Assembly (NCBI RefSeq): GCF_000336615.1
Contig: NZ_AOLW01000024.1
Span: forward strand, 196,444-260,443
Direction of reading: 5' to 3'
Source of the DNA: Haloarcula amylolytica JCM 13557
GTDB taxonomy: Archaea > Halobacteriota > Halobacteria > Halobacteriales > Haloarculaceae
Length of the DNA: 64,000 nucleotides
The notes beneath the pieces are model-generated. The model did not search any database, was not told where the DNA came from, and saw nothing but the letters and a program-made list of their open reading frames with translations. A program made the position numbers and the translations under genes. Within the stretch, counting starts at the first letter, position 1. Each line of letters begins with the position of its first letter. This document shows, in pieces, positions 57,240-64,000 of the stretch.

Positions 57240-58252
57240 TAGTAGTCGTACTTGGTCTCGTAGCCCCGCGGGGTCACCATCCGGTCGTCCCAGACGTAGG
57301 TGTCCTCGTTGCCCACGAGCAGGGTAGTGGTCATGTCGACGAGGTCCGTCTCGCCGAGTTCGGGCAACTCGCCGAGTTCGACGATCTCGACCTGTTCGTC
57401 CTCGCGGCCGGCGGCATGGACGACGCCGACGGGCGTCTCGGGGTCGCGGTGTTCCAGCAGGATTTCACAGCACTTCTCGTAGTTGTCCCGCCGTTTCCGG
57501 CTCCACGGGTTGTAGATGGTGATCGTGAATCCCTCCTTGGCGGCCGCGTGGAGCCGCGACTCGATGGTCGGCATGTCGGTGAGGTGGTCCGACAGCGAGA
57601 TGGAGACGGTGTCGTTGACCAGCGGCGCGCCGACCCGAGCCGCACAGGACTGAGCCGCCGGGACGCCCGGAACCACGTCGAAATCGAGCATCGTTGCCGT
57701 CGCGCCCTTGGATTCGATAATCTCCAGCGCGAGGCCCGCCAGCGCGTACACGTTCGGGTCGCCGCTGCCGATGATGGCCACGTCGTTGCCCGCCAGCGCG
57801 CGGTCGATTGCCTCCTCGGTTCGGGACACTTCACCGCACATCGGCGTGTTGTAGATGTCGTCGGCTCCGTCGGTGATCTCGTCGGGCAGCAGTTCGACGT
57901 AGGTAGTGTAGCCGACGATGTGCTCGGCGTCCAGCAGCGCGGAGCGCGCGCGGGCGGTCATCCCCTCGGGCTGGCCAGGGCCGAGGCCGACGGCGATGAG
58001 CTGACCCGGCTCGGCGTCGAAATCGTCAACGGTCGCGCCGACCTCCTCCTCGTCATCCGAAGAATCAGACGATGAGGACGCCCCGCAGGAGCTACTGCTG
58101 GAGGAAGACGAGGAGTCGGATGACGACGAGGCCCCGCACTTCGAGGCGGTGTCGTCGCCCGTGTCCGGCGTCGTTTCTGTGGACGAACTCGCTCTCGCGC
58201 CACATTTCGATTCTGTCTCGGTACTCGCGTCGGTGGTGTTGTCAGTGCTCAT
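57239..58252 (-). CDS. cbiH: Cobalt-precorrin-3 C17-methyltransferase with a Ser/Cys-rich N-terminal tail
   Basis: 337 residues. The tetrapyrrole methylase core starts at LIAVGLGPGQPEGMTARAR (about 85) and has GSGDPNVYALAGLA, PGVPAAQSCAARVG and TIYNPWSRKRRDN, the CbiH/CobJ marks. It methylates C17 and contracts the ring. The first 80 residues are an odd tail of Ser, Thr and Asp with three Cys-Gly-Ala units (Cys17, Cys39, Cys56), not part of the enzyme fold. It follows a paralog by 2 nt and precedes the ferredoxin. Confidence 0.9.
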   Translation of the reverse strand: MSTDNTTDASTETESKCGARASSSTETTPDTGDDTASKCGASSSSDSSSSSSSSSCGASSSSDSSDDEEEVGATVDDFDAEPGQLIAVGLGPGQPEGMTARARSALLDAEHIVGYTTYVELLPDEITDGADDIYNTPMCGEVSRTEEAIDRALAGNDVAIIGSGDPNVYALAGLALEIIESKGATATMLDFDVVPGVPAAQSCAARVGAPLVNDTVSISLSDHLTDMPTIESRLHAAAKEGFTITIYNPWSRKRRDNYEKCCEILLEHRDPETPVGVVHAAGREDEQVEIVELGELPELGETDLVDMTTTLLVGNEDTYVWDDRMVTPRGYETKYDY

Positions 58253-58254
58253 TG

Positions 58255-59181
58255 TCAGAAATCGTCGACGTCACGCCCGCCGCGCGGGGTGACGAGGAAC
58301 TCCTGGTAGTCGTTGCGCCACACTTCGGTCTCGTGGGTGCCGACGACGATGGACGAACCCATCCCGCCGACCTTGTCGTCGTGTTCGGACAGTTCGCCGA
58401 GCGTCGTAACCGTCTCCGTCTCGTCGTCAAGGTTCCGGCCGGCTTCGCCGCGGCCGGAGTCGTTGACGATGGCGGCGGGCACGTCGTCGGCTCGTTCCTC
58501 CCGCAGCACATCGACGGCTCGCTCGTAGTCGCGCCAACAGTTGTAGAGGACCACGACGAAGCCGCTGATCGCGGCCGCCCGGAGCTTCTCCTCGATTTCC
58601 TCCCAGCCGCGCCACTTGTCGGACAGCGAGATGGTGCAGAAATCGTTCGACAGCGGCGCGCCGAGGTTCGCTGCCCCCGACAGCGCTGCGGTCACACCGG
58701 GGACGATTTCAATGGGGACATCGTCGGCGTCGTCGGCGTCGGCCATCGTGAACAGCAGGTCGGACTTCCCGTAGACGTTCGGGTCGCCGCCGGAGACGTG
58801 GGCGATGTCCTCACCGGCCCGGACCCGTTCGAAGGCCTCGCGGGCGAGTTCGACCTGCTTACCCATCGACGACCGGATGAGGGTCTGCCGGCTGCCGTCG
58901 GGTCGCTCCAGCACCGCCCCTTCCTCGTCGGCGATCTCGCCGTCATCGGATTTCCCATCGACCTCGGCGGACTGGGGCGGGAGCGTCCCGTCCTTCCGCA
59001 GGAACTCCTGGTAGAGGTTCGAGGCAATGATGCAGTCAGCGGTCTGGATGATGTCTTTCGCCCGCTGGGTCATGTCGTGGGGCAGCCCCGGCCCGATACC
59101 GACCACGTACAGCGTCCCGTAGTCGGCTGGACGCGTTGCCTCGGTCGCGGCCGTTGTCGACTGGCGTCCGTCGCTGCTCAT
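58255..59181 (-). CDS. cbiH: CbiH-type C17-methyltransferase paralog
   Basis: 308 residues. LYVVGIGPGLPHDMTQRAKD (about 24-43), HVSGGDPNVYGKSDLLF, PGVTAALSGAANLG and VVLYNCWRDYER are all of the CobJ/CbiH group. It lies 2 nt upstream of a second cbiH, so one of the pair may have another step. An insertion (about 65-110, Asp/Glu-rich with a KSDDGEIADEEG stretch) is not in the other copy. A 16-codon frame beginning at 59228 ends in its start codon (ATGA). A palindrome (site 4) lies before it. Confidence 0.88.
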   Translation of the reverse strand: MSSDGRQSTTAATEATRPADYGTLYVVGIGPGLPHDMTQRAKDIIQTADCIIASNLYQEFLRKDGTLPPQSAEVDGKSDDGEIADEEGAVLERPDGSRQTLIRSSMGKQVELAREAFERVRAGEDIAHVSGGDPNVYGKSDLLFTMADADDADDVPIEIVPGVTAALSGAANLGAPLSNDFCTISLSDKWRGWEEIEEKLRAAAISGFVVVLYNCWRDYERAVDVLREERADDVPAAIVNDSGRGEAGRNLDDETETVTTLGELSEHDDKVGGMGSSIVVGTHETEVWRNDYQEFLVTPRGGRDVDDF

Positions 59182-59228
59182 CCTGGCGCTCCGCGACTCG
59201 CCGGTCGATTCTCGATACTATGGCGCAT
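59178..59228 (-). CDS. Possible 16-residue leader peptide before cbiH
   Basis: ATG at 59228 opens MRHSIENRPASRGAPG and its TGA (59178-59180) overlaps the cbiH ATG by 4 nt. TTTTATG (about 59249-59255) is a TATA about 24 nt before it, so the transcript probably starts at this ATG. It could couple or tune cbiH translation. It may also be just the untranslated leader. Confidence 0.35.
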   Translation of the reverse strand: MRHSIENRPASRGAPG

Positions 59229-59254
59229 GATGAGTACAACGCCGCTTTCGCATA

Positions 59255-59272
59255 AAACAATTGTGCTTGTAC
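59255..59272 (-). promoter_or_regulatory. Cobalamin-locus palindrome, site 4 (before the cbiH operon)
   Basis: On the plus strand AAACAA (59255-59260), TTGTGC, TTGTAC (59267-59272). The core is ACAA-N6-TTGT. On the gene strand it runs directly into TTTTATG, the likely TATA box. The centre is 35 nt before the leader ATG at 59228. Confidence 0.7.
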
Positions 59273-59402
59273 TAGTCCAAGCGAAGGTGTTGGGAGACCA
59301 TATTCCAGTTGTATTCGGATTCGGGAAGAAGTCGAGAGCGGTCGCTGTTCAATCGTACTCGCGTCCGCGAATCGCACCGCAGACAGTTCGATACCCTCTC
59401 GG

Positions 59403-60167
59403 TCAGGTGTTCGACAGCCCGCCGTCGACGACGAGGCTCTCGCCGTTGACGTAGGAGGCCATGTCGCTGGCGAGGAACGTCGCCGCGTCGGCGATCTCCT
59501 CCGGTTCGCCGAAGCGGCCGGAGGGGATGAGTTCCTTCAGCATCATCTTCGTCGTGTCGTCGATGCGCTCGTCCTCGAACATCTGGGTCTTGCTGTAGCC
59601 CGGGTGGATGGCATTGACCCGGATGTCGTAGTTGCTCAGGCGGTCCGCAAGCGCGTACGTGAACAGTCGGACCGCGCCCTTGGAGGTGCAGTAGTTGACC
59701 AGCAGCCCAGTCCCGCGGATGCCGCCGGAACTGGACATGTTGATGACGGTGCCGCCGCCGTTCTCGCGCATCCGTTCGGTGGCGACCTGCGCGCCGAAGA
59801 ACACCCCCTTCATGTTCACGTCCATCAGCCGGTTGTAGTCCTCCTCTGTAGTCTCGTAGAAGTCCGCTATCTCGGAGATGCCGGCGTTGTTGACCATGAT
59901 GTCGATACCACCCAGTTCCTCGGCCGCGGCGACGGCCACCTCCAGGTCGTCGGGGTCGGTCACGTCGCACTCGACGAAGTGTGCTGTTTGGTCTGTCTCG
60001 GCGTTGACCAGTTCGTGCGTCGGTTCGCCGCCCTCGCGTGGTTCTTCCTGCAGGTCCGCGACAATGATGTTAGCACCGTGCTCCGCGTACCGTCGGCAGA
60101 TGGCCCGGCCGAATCCGCTCGCGCCGCCCGTAACGACCGCCGTCTTCCCTTCGAGTAGTGTTGTCAT
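59403..60167 (-). CDS. SDR-family oxidoreductase
   Basis: 254 residues. TGGASGFG (13-20) binds NAD(P). The NNAG motif (in IMVNNAGISEIA) and the YxxxK pair in VNYCTSKGA (Tyr about 157, Lys about 161) are intact, so it is a classical active SDR. The substrate is unknown; relatives are 3-oxoacyl-ACP reductases and glucose dehydrogenases. It interrupts the cobalamin locus between cbiG and cbiH and has a separate AT-rich promoter (60185-60215), so it may not belong to the pathway. Confidence 0.88.
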   Translation of the reverse strand: MTTLLEGKTAVVTGGASGFGRAICRRYAEHGANIIVADLQEEPREGGEPTHELVNAETDQTAHFVECDVTDPDDLEVAVAAAEELGGIDIMVNNAGISEIADFYETTEEDYNRLMDVNMKGVFFGAQVATERMRENGGGTVINMSSSGGIRGTGLLVNYCTSKGAVRLFTYALADRLSNYDIRVNAIHPGYSKTQMFEDERIDDTTKMMLKELIPSGRFGEPEEIADAATFLASDMASYVNGESLVVDGGLSNT

Positions 60168-60325
60168 GCGTCATTTGTCACCACAGGCGCACATAATAAA
60201 TAAGTTTAGAGTTGTACAGTGACATGAACGCGAAACGGCCGTACAATCATCGCCACAGATAGTTCAGCGGTCGCTCGGTGACAGGAAACCGAAGCTGAGA
60301 ACATGACTCTCGGAAAACGTCGAGG

Positions 60326-61297
60326 TTAGCGCCCGATAGCGACGGTAACGGCCTCGTCGTAGCGGGTCTTCTCGGCAAACAGGTCGTGGTCGCTGCCGGC
60401 AGCGATGGCCGACGCCTCGGCGATGCCGGGCCAGCCGATGAGTTCCTTCGACCGCGAGGGGGTCGGTCCCTCGAACTCCTCCAGCGTCTCCTTCTCGAAG
60501 GCGATGACGCCCAGGCCCCACTCCTCGGCGGCGGCGAGCATCCCGTCTTCGTCGGCTTTCCGAGTCCCCGTCGCAATGAACTCCACGTCGTCGCGGTCCA
60601 AGTCGGCCTCGTCCAGTGCCTGTTCCCAGGCGGCGTGGAACTGCTCGACATCCGCGCCAGCGACGCTGCCGCACCCCAGCACGACGCCGTCGTCCTTGTT
60701 GCGCTTGAGCACGGTCACATCGTCGTCGACCAGCACGGCCTTCGGCCCGTCGAGGCGCTCGACGGGGCCGAGTTCGTCGTCCAGCACGGCGAGATTCGTC
60801 GCCACCGTCGAGTCGCCGTTGACGACGTGGGCGTCGAGCGCTTTGGCCTGCTTCTCGACGCCCTGCTTGTCGGCGGCCTCGCTCGCGGTCGTCATCGCCG
60901 GCACCGCACCCATCGACGCGAGGTCGTCGGCGACCTGGTTCGCGCCGTGGTGGCCGCCGGTGATGGGGATGGCCCAGGTGAGTTCCTCGTCGACGACACA
61001 GATGGCCGGGTCGTCCCACTTGTCATCGAGCAGGTGGGCCGTCTTGCGCATGGCGATGCCGCTGGCCATCAGGCCGATGAAGCAGTCGTACTCGCCCCAG
61101 TACTCCTCGAACACGTCGCCGTGGTATTCGAGGATGTCGATGGACTCGTAGCGGTCGCCGATGCCGTCGACGATGTCCTCGGCGGTGTCCATCTTCCGCT
61201 CGAAGGCGACGATGGCGATGTCTTCGGCTACTTCGCCGTCCGAGTCGGGCGCTTTGCAACTGTTCGAACTGGAATCGTTGTCTGTGTCAGTGCTCAT
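60326..61297 (-). CDS. cbiG: Cobalt-precorrin-5A hydrolase
   Basis: 323 residues. After an acidic N-terminal tail, the CbiG N-domain (IAIVAFERK, about 27-35; YDCFIGLMASGIAMRKTAHLL) and the middle ITGGHHGANQVADDLA motif are visible. The C-terminal domain has VVLGCGSVAG and the RKADEDGML/ASAIAAGSDHDLF region. It opens the delta-lactone and releases the C2 unit as acetaldehyde. Start MSTDTDND at 61297 is used because longer frames are Arg-rich and non-homologous. A 354-nt gap separates it from cbiF. Confidence 0.92.
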   Translation of the reverse strand: MSTDTDNDSSSNSCKAPDSDGEVAEDIAIVAFERKMDTAEDIVDGIGDRYESIDILEYHGDVFEEYWGEYDCFIGLMASGIAMRKTAHLLDDKWDDPAICVVDEELTWAIPITGGHHGANQVADDLASMGAVPAMTTASEAADKQGVEKQAKALDAHVVNGDSTVATNLAVLDDELGPVERLDGPKAVLVDDDVTVLKRNKDDGVVLGCGSVAGADVEQFHAAWEQALDEADLDRDDVEFIATGTRKADEDGMLAAAEEWGLGVIAFEKETLEEFEGPTPSRSKELIGWPGIAEASAIAAGSDHDLFAEKTRYDEAVTVAIGR

Positions 61298-61651
61298 GGG
61301 TTCGCTCCGGCCAGTGAAACTTCCCCAGGCGACTGTCGGCCAGGAAGCGGCCTGGGTCCTGTCTGCGATTCGATTCTCGACTGCTGTCGGCGCGCGCTGG
61401 CGCGCTCGGATGGCGCGCCAAAACTGTGCGAGGGATGAGCAGCACAGCGAGTCCAGCGAGCGAGCAGCGCAATCGGGTGGGGAGGTGTGTGGCTCGCGGT
61501 GGAGTGCGGTGCTGTAGGGTGGACTGAAAGGGGCCGGTCGCTCCGGGAAGACGACCGACGCGAGCACGCGAGGGCAGCGAGCGCGCGCGGCGAGGTCCTC
61601 GACTGGAGCGACCGGGGGCTTTCTGGCTGTACTCGATACGGACGAACCATC
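61298..61651. other. Gap between cbiF and cbiG with an inverted repeat
   Basis: 354 nt with no acidic frame on either strand. It contains a long-range inverted repeat at 61526-61623. cbiG could have its own promoter here, but no clear TATA is visible. The length is unusual inside an otherwise overlapping operon and suggests a lost gene or a structured leader. Confidence 0.5.
61526..61623. repeat. Inverted repeat between cbiF and cbiG
   Basis: The left arm 61526-61544 and right arm 61605-61623 pair at 16 of 19 positions: GAAAG with CTTTC, and CCGGTCGCTCC with GGAGCGACCGG, separated by a 3x3 mismatch. The enclosed 60 nt is very GC-rich. It could fold as an RNA stem-loop in the operon transcript. 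Confidence 0.55.
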
Positions 61652-62545
61652 CTAGTCGTCAGCCTCCTGCGAACTGTCACCCGAATCACTGCCCCGGTTC
61701 GCCCAGTCGCCGTAGAGGAACGAGCGCTCGTAGTCCTCACCACCAACAGCGTCCCCAATCACGACCATCGCGGAGGCGCGATATCCGGCGTCCTCCAGTT
61801 TCTCTCCGATGGTCGCAATCGTCCCTTCGATGACGTCCTCGTCGGGCCAGGAGGCGTGATAAATCGCCGCAACAGGCGTCTCGGGGTCGTGGCCGTCCTC
61901 CAGCAGGCGGTCCATCGTCTCGGAAACGGCGTGGGTCCCCAGATAGATGCAGGTCGTCACGTCGCCCATGCCGACGAACTCTGAGATGTGGTCCTCGTCC
62001 GCGTCCAGGGTCTTGCCCTGCGGGCGGGTGAAGGCGACGTGGTTGGCGACCTCGTTCAGCGTCAGTTGGGTCCGCATCGTAGCACTGGCAGCAAAGGCGG
62101 AGGTGACGCCGGGGACGATGTAGGTCGGGACGCCCTCGTGTTCGAGCGCGTCCATCTGCTCCAGCGCGGCTCCATAAATCGCGGGGTCACCGCTATGGAG
62201 GCGGACGACCGTGTCGCCGTCCTCGTAGGCGTCCCGCATCAGCGGAATCAGCTCTTCTAAGTCCTTGCCGATGGAGGACACCGTCTCGGCGTCGGCGCAG
62301 TACTCCTCTAGAAGTTCGCTGTTGACGAGCGACCCGGCGTGGACCACGAGGTCGGCGTCGGCCAGTAGCTCGCGGCCGGCGACGGTCAGCAGCCGGGGGT
62401 TGCCCGGTCCGGCCCCGACGAAGGGGATGCCCTCCTGTTCGTCGCCGGCGTTGTGCTCGTAGACGCGGTCGTCGCGGTTGCCGGCGACGGAGTCGATGGC
62501 CGTCTGCGGGTCCGTCTCGCCAGTCTCATCAGTCTTCTCAGTCAT
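61652..62545 (-). CDS. cbiF: Cobalt-precorrin-4 C11-methyltransferase
   Basis: 297 residues. IPFVGAGPGNPRLLTVAG (about 40-57), LHSGDPAIYGA and PGVTSAFAASATMRTQ are CbiF/CobM marks. LYLGTHAVSE-type and AIYHASWPDE follow. It methylates C11. The N-terminal 38 residues are an acidic tail. It overlaps cbiL by 8 nt (ATGACTGA). Confidence 0.94.
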   Translation of the reverse strand: MTEKTDETGETDPQTAIDSVAGNRDDRVYEHNAGDEQEGIPFVGAGPGNPRLLTVAGRELLADADLVVHAGSLVNSELLEEYCADAETVSSIGKDLEELIPLMRDAYEDGDTVVRLHSGDPAIYGAALEQMDALEHEGVPTYIVPGVTSAFAASATMRTQLTLNEVANHVAFTRPQGKTLDADEDHISEFVGMGDVTTCIYLGTHAVSETMDRLLEDGHDPETPVAAIYHASWPDEDVIEGTIATIGEKLEDAGYRASAMVVIGDAVGGEDYERSFLYGDWANRGSDSGDSSQEADD

Positions 62546-63335
62546 GTTTCACCTCGTCGCCACAGAGGGCGGCTTCGGAGCGCTCCTGTCGCACTACCGC
62601 CCCGGAGCCGTTCTCGCCGCCGTCGGTCACGACGCCGCTCTCGTCGGCCGCTTCGAGGAAGGCGTCGGTCGCCTGCTCGACGCGGGTCTCGGGCTTCTCG
62701 GCGTAGGCCAGCGTGTAGTAGTCTCGCTCGTCGATCTCGCTCGGGTCGTCGGTTACGACGGTCTCGCCCTGCTCCATGAACAGCCGGCGGCCGTACACCA
62801 CGTCGTAGCCGGCCTCGACCAGCCCCTCGTGGGTAGCCGGCGCGTCGGTCACCTTGAACAGAATCATCCGGTCCGGCCCCGTCGGGGACGCGCCGCGGTC
62901 GGCCTCCCGCAGCGCTAAGCTCGACCCCGCGGTGATTTCGACGCCCAGCGCCGTCGCGAACGCCGACATGGCGCTGACGCCGGGCACCACTTCGAGGTCG
63001 ACCTCGGGGTGGAACGCTGCGAGCGTTCGCCGGAGGTGGCCAAAGGTCGAGTAGACGTTCGGGTCCCCCAGCGTGACGAAAGCGGCGTCGCCGTCGCGGG
63101 CTGTCGGCGCAATCTCGGCAGCGGCTTCCTTCCATGCCGTTCGGAGTTTCTCCTCGTCGCGTGTCATCGGGAAGTCGAGGTCGCCGATGCGCTCCTCGGG
63201 GACGTGCTCGGTCGCGACCGAGCGCGAGAGCCGCCCCGGCGAGTACACCACGTCGGCGGATTCGAGGGCGCGCTTGCCACGCACCGTCACAAGGTCGGGC
63301 TGTCCGGGGCCGAGACCGATGCCGTAGAGGGTCAT
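62538..63335 (-). CDS. cbiL: Cobalt-factor II C20-methyltransferase
   Basis: 265 residues. LYGIGLGPGQPDLVTVRGKR at the N-terminus, LGDPNVYSTFGH and PGVSAMSAFATALG are CbiL/CobI features. It adds the C20 methyl group before ring contraction. A C-terminal extension rich in Glu/Gly/Val (about 235-265) is not conserved in bacterial enzymes. It overlaps cbiT by 4 nt, so the order is cbiT-cbiL-cbiF in one unit. Confidence 0.94.
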   Translation of the reverse strand: MTLYGIGLGPGQPDLVTVRGKRALESADVVYSPGRLSRSVATEHVPEERIGDLDFPMTRDEEKLRTAWKEAAAEIAPTARDGDAAFVTLGDPNVYSTFGHLRRTLAAFHPEVDLEVVPGVSAMSAFATALGVEITAGSSLALREADRGASPTGPDRMILFKVTDAPATHEGLVEAGYDVVYGRRLFMEQGETVVTDDPSEIDERDYYTLAYAEKPETRVEQATDAFLEAADESGVVTDGGENGSGAVVRQERSEAALCGDEVKHD

Positions 63336-63955
63336 TGCTCGCCCCCGTTCTCGGCCGCAGCGTCGTCCGCGTGGCCGTCGCTCGGCCCGCCCGCGCCGTC
63401 GGCCGCCACGTCCTCGCTGGCGCTACCGACGAGCATGTACACCGGATTCTCCGAATTGAAGCTCGTCGCGCCGGCGAGTTCGTAGCCGTGGCTCACCTGG
63501 AACTGGACGACCTCCTCCAGAATGTCGCGCTCGCGGAAGGCCTCGGTCGCCGCGCCGGCGACCTCCAGCCGCGAGACGTTCATCACGATGCGGTCGACGC
63601 CGGTCTCGACGGCGTGGTCGAGAATGGCTTCGTAGTTGCGGGACCCGCCGAGGAAGAGGGCGTCGGCGTCGTCCGGCAAGCCCTCCGGGGCCTCGGCCTC
63701 GCGCAATTCGACATCAGCGTCAACGTCGTTGGCGGCGAGGTTCTTGCGAGTCACGTCGAGTCGATTCCCCTTGCGTTCGAGCGCAGTGACCCGCCCGGCC
63801 CGGCGCGCCGCCGTGATAGTGACGGCACCGGTACAGGAGCCGACCTCCGCGAAGTGATCGGACCCGGTGAGGGCGAGTTTGCTAGCGAGGACGGCCCGGA
63901 CCTCCGGCTTGGTGGGACCGGCCTTCGCATCGTGTGGGAGCGAGACGCGGGACAT
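63332..63955 (-). CDS. cbiT: Cobalt-precorrin-6B (C15)-methyltransferase, decarboxylating
   Basis: 207 residues. A class I SAM methyltransferase motif I, EVGSCTGAVT (37-46), is preceded by GPTKPEVRAVLASKL, the CbiT hallmark. GGSRNYEAIL and VMNVSRLEVAG complete the fold. An acidic tail (about 180-207) ends it. Start MSRVSLP at 63955 is favoured by GTTTTAC (about 63979-63985) at the TATA position. It is the first gene of the cbiT-cbiL-cbiF unit. A palindrome covers its promoter. Confidence 0.92.
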   Translation of the reverse strand: MSRVSLPHDAKAGPTKPEVRAVLASKLALTGSDHFAEVGSCTGAVTITAARRAGRVTALERKGNRLDVTRKNLAANDVDADVELREAEAPEGLPDDADALFLGGSRNYEAILDHAVETGVDRIVMNVSRLEVAGAATEAFRERDILEEVVQFQVSHGYELAGATSFNSENPVYMLVGSASEDVAADGAGGPSDGHADDAAAENGGEQ

Positions 63956-63981
63956 CACGCTATACAACTGCAGTAGCGCGT

Positions 63982-64000
63982 AAAACAATTTTGGTTGTAT
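63982..64000 (-). promoter_or_regulatory. Cobalamin-locus palindrome, site 5 (before cbiT)
   Basis: On the plus strand AAAACAA (63982-63988), TTTTGG, TTGTAT (63995-64000, touching the window edge). The core is ACAA-N6-TTGT. On the gene strand it continues as TTGTTTTACGCG; site 4 has TTGTTTTATGCG at the same place. The centre is 36 nt before the cbiT ATG. The right flank is cut by the window end. Confidence 0.68.

Noticed and set aside
58072-59454. 460-codon plus-strand frame opposite the cbiH paralog
   Set aside because: Antisense of a methyltransferase with clear SAM motifs on the minus strand.
42441-64000. Cobalamin riboswitch before cbi or cbt genes
   Set aside because: Upstream regions are too short and transcripts look leaderless; no B12-box was seen. 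A protein operator explains the conserved palindrome better.

Overview
The window is haloarchaeal chromosomal DNA. It has high GC, strongly acidic proteins, twin-arginine lipoproteins, a PGF-CTERM surface protein, HalOD1 and Htr-type signalling proteins, and many TATA boxes about 25-28 nt upstream of start codons with almost no leader. The D-xylose dehydrogenase and its neighbours look like those of Haloarcula; the genus assignment is inference from memory of that protein, not a search.

Layout. 1-6157 (minus): a membrane/transglutaminase cluster (DUF7519, DUF58, DUF7269, TgpA-like), running off the left edge. 6386-10081 (plus): a Tat-exported beta-helix protein, a small conserved protein and an ABC-2 exporter pair. 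10084-16300 (minus): NAD-dependent DNA ligase, a two-gene operon of an Htr-like transducer and a rhodopsin-fold protein that lacks the retinal lysine, a HalOD1 protein and a class V aminotransferase. 16472-21638: small zinc-ribbon and membrane proteins, UvrC, an FAH-family protein and an M48 protease. 21987-28425: a micro zinc-finger protein and an oxidative D-xylose pathway (2-oxoglutarate semialdehyde dehydrogenase, D-xylose dehydrogenase, MBL-fold lactonase candidate, enolase-superfamily xylonate dehydratase), separated by long AT-rich gaps. 28578-31130: two Tat lipoproteins resembling the peroxidase and the periplasmic binding protein of iron uptake systems. 31426-38885: nucleotide/nucleoside scavenging (5'-nucleotidase, nucleoside hydrolase) and a surface-anchored CehA-like metallohydrolase with a His-rich lipoprotein. 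38970-42440: XapX, a quinone oxidoreductase-like MDR protein and a two-gene K+/H+ antiporter.

42614-64000 is a large cobalamin (anaerobic, early-cobalt) locus: cbiX-like, cbiE, cbiC, cobN, chlID, cbtB, cbtA, a PQQ-type propeller, DUF3209, cbiX-ferredoxin, a LAGLIDADG-fold protein, a ferredoxin, two cbiH paralogs, cbiG, cbiF, cbiL and cbiT. It is interrupted by a DUF2062 gene, a coiled-coil membrane protein and an SDR gene. cbiD, cbiJ and the late-pathway genes are not in the window.

The two most interesting signals are (1) the non-retinal opsin with its transducer at 12248-14552, and (2) a palindrome ACAA-N6-TTGT, always with a 6-nt spacer, in front of five cobalamin/cobalt transcription units (42573, 49388, 51596, 59255, 63982). 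The second looks like the operator of an unassigned B12 or cobalt regulator. No rRNA, tRNA, CRISPR array or intact insertion sequence was seen.
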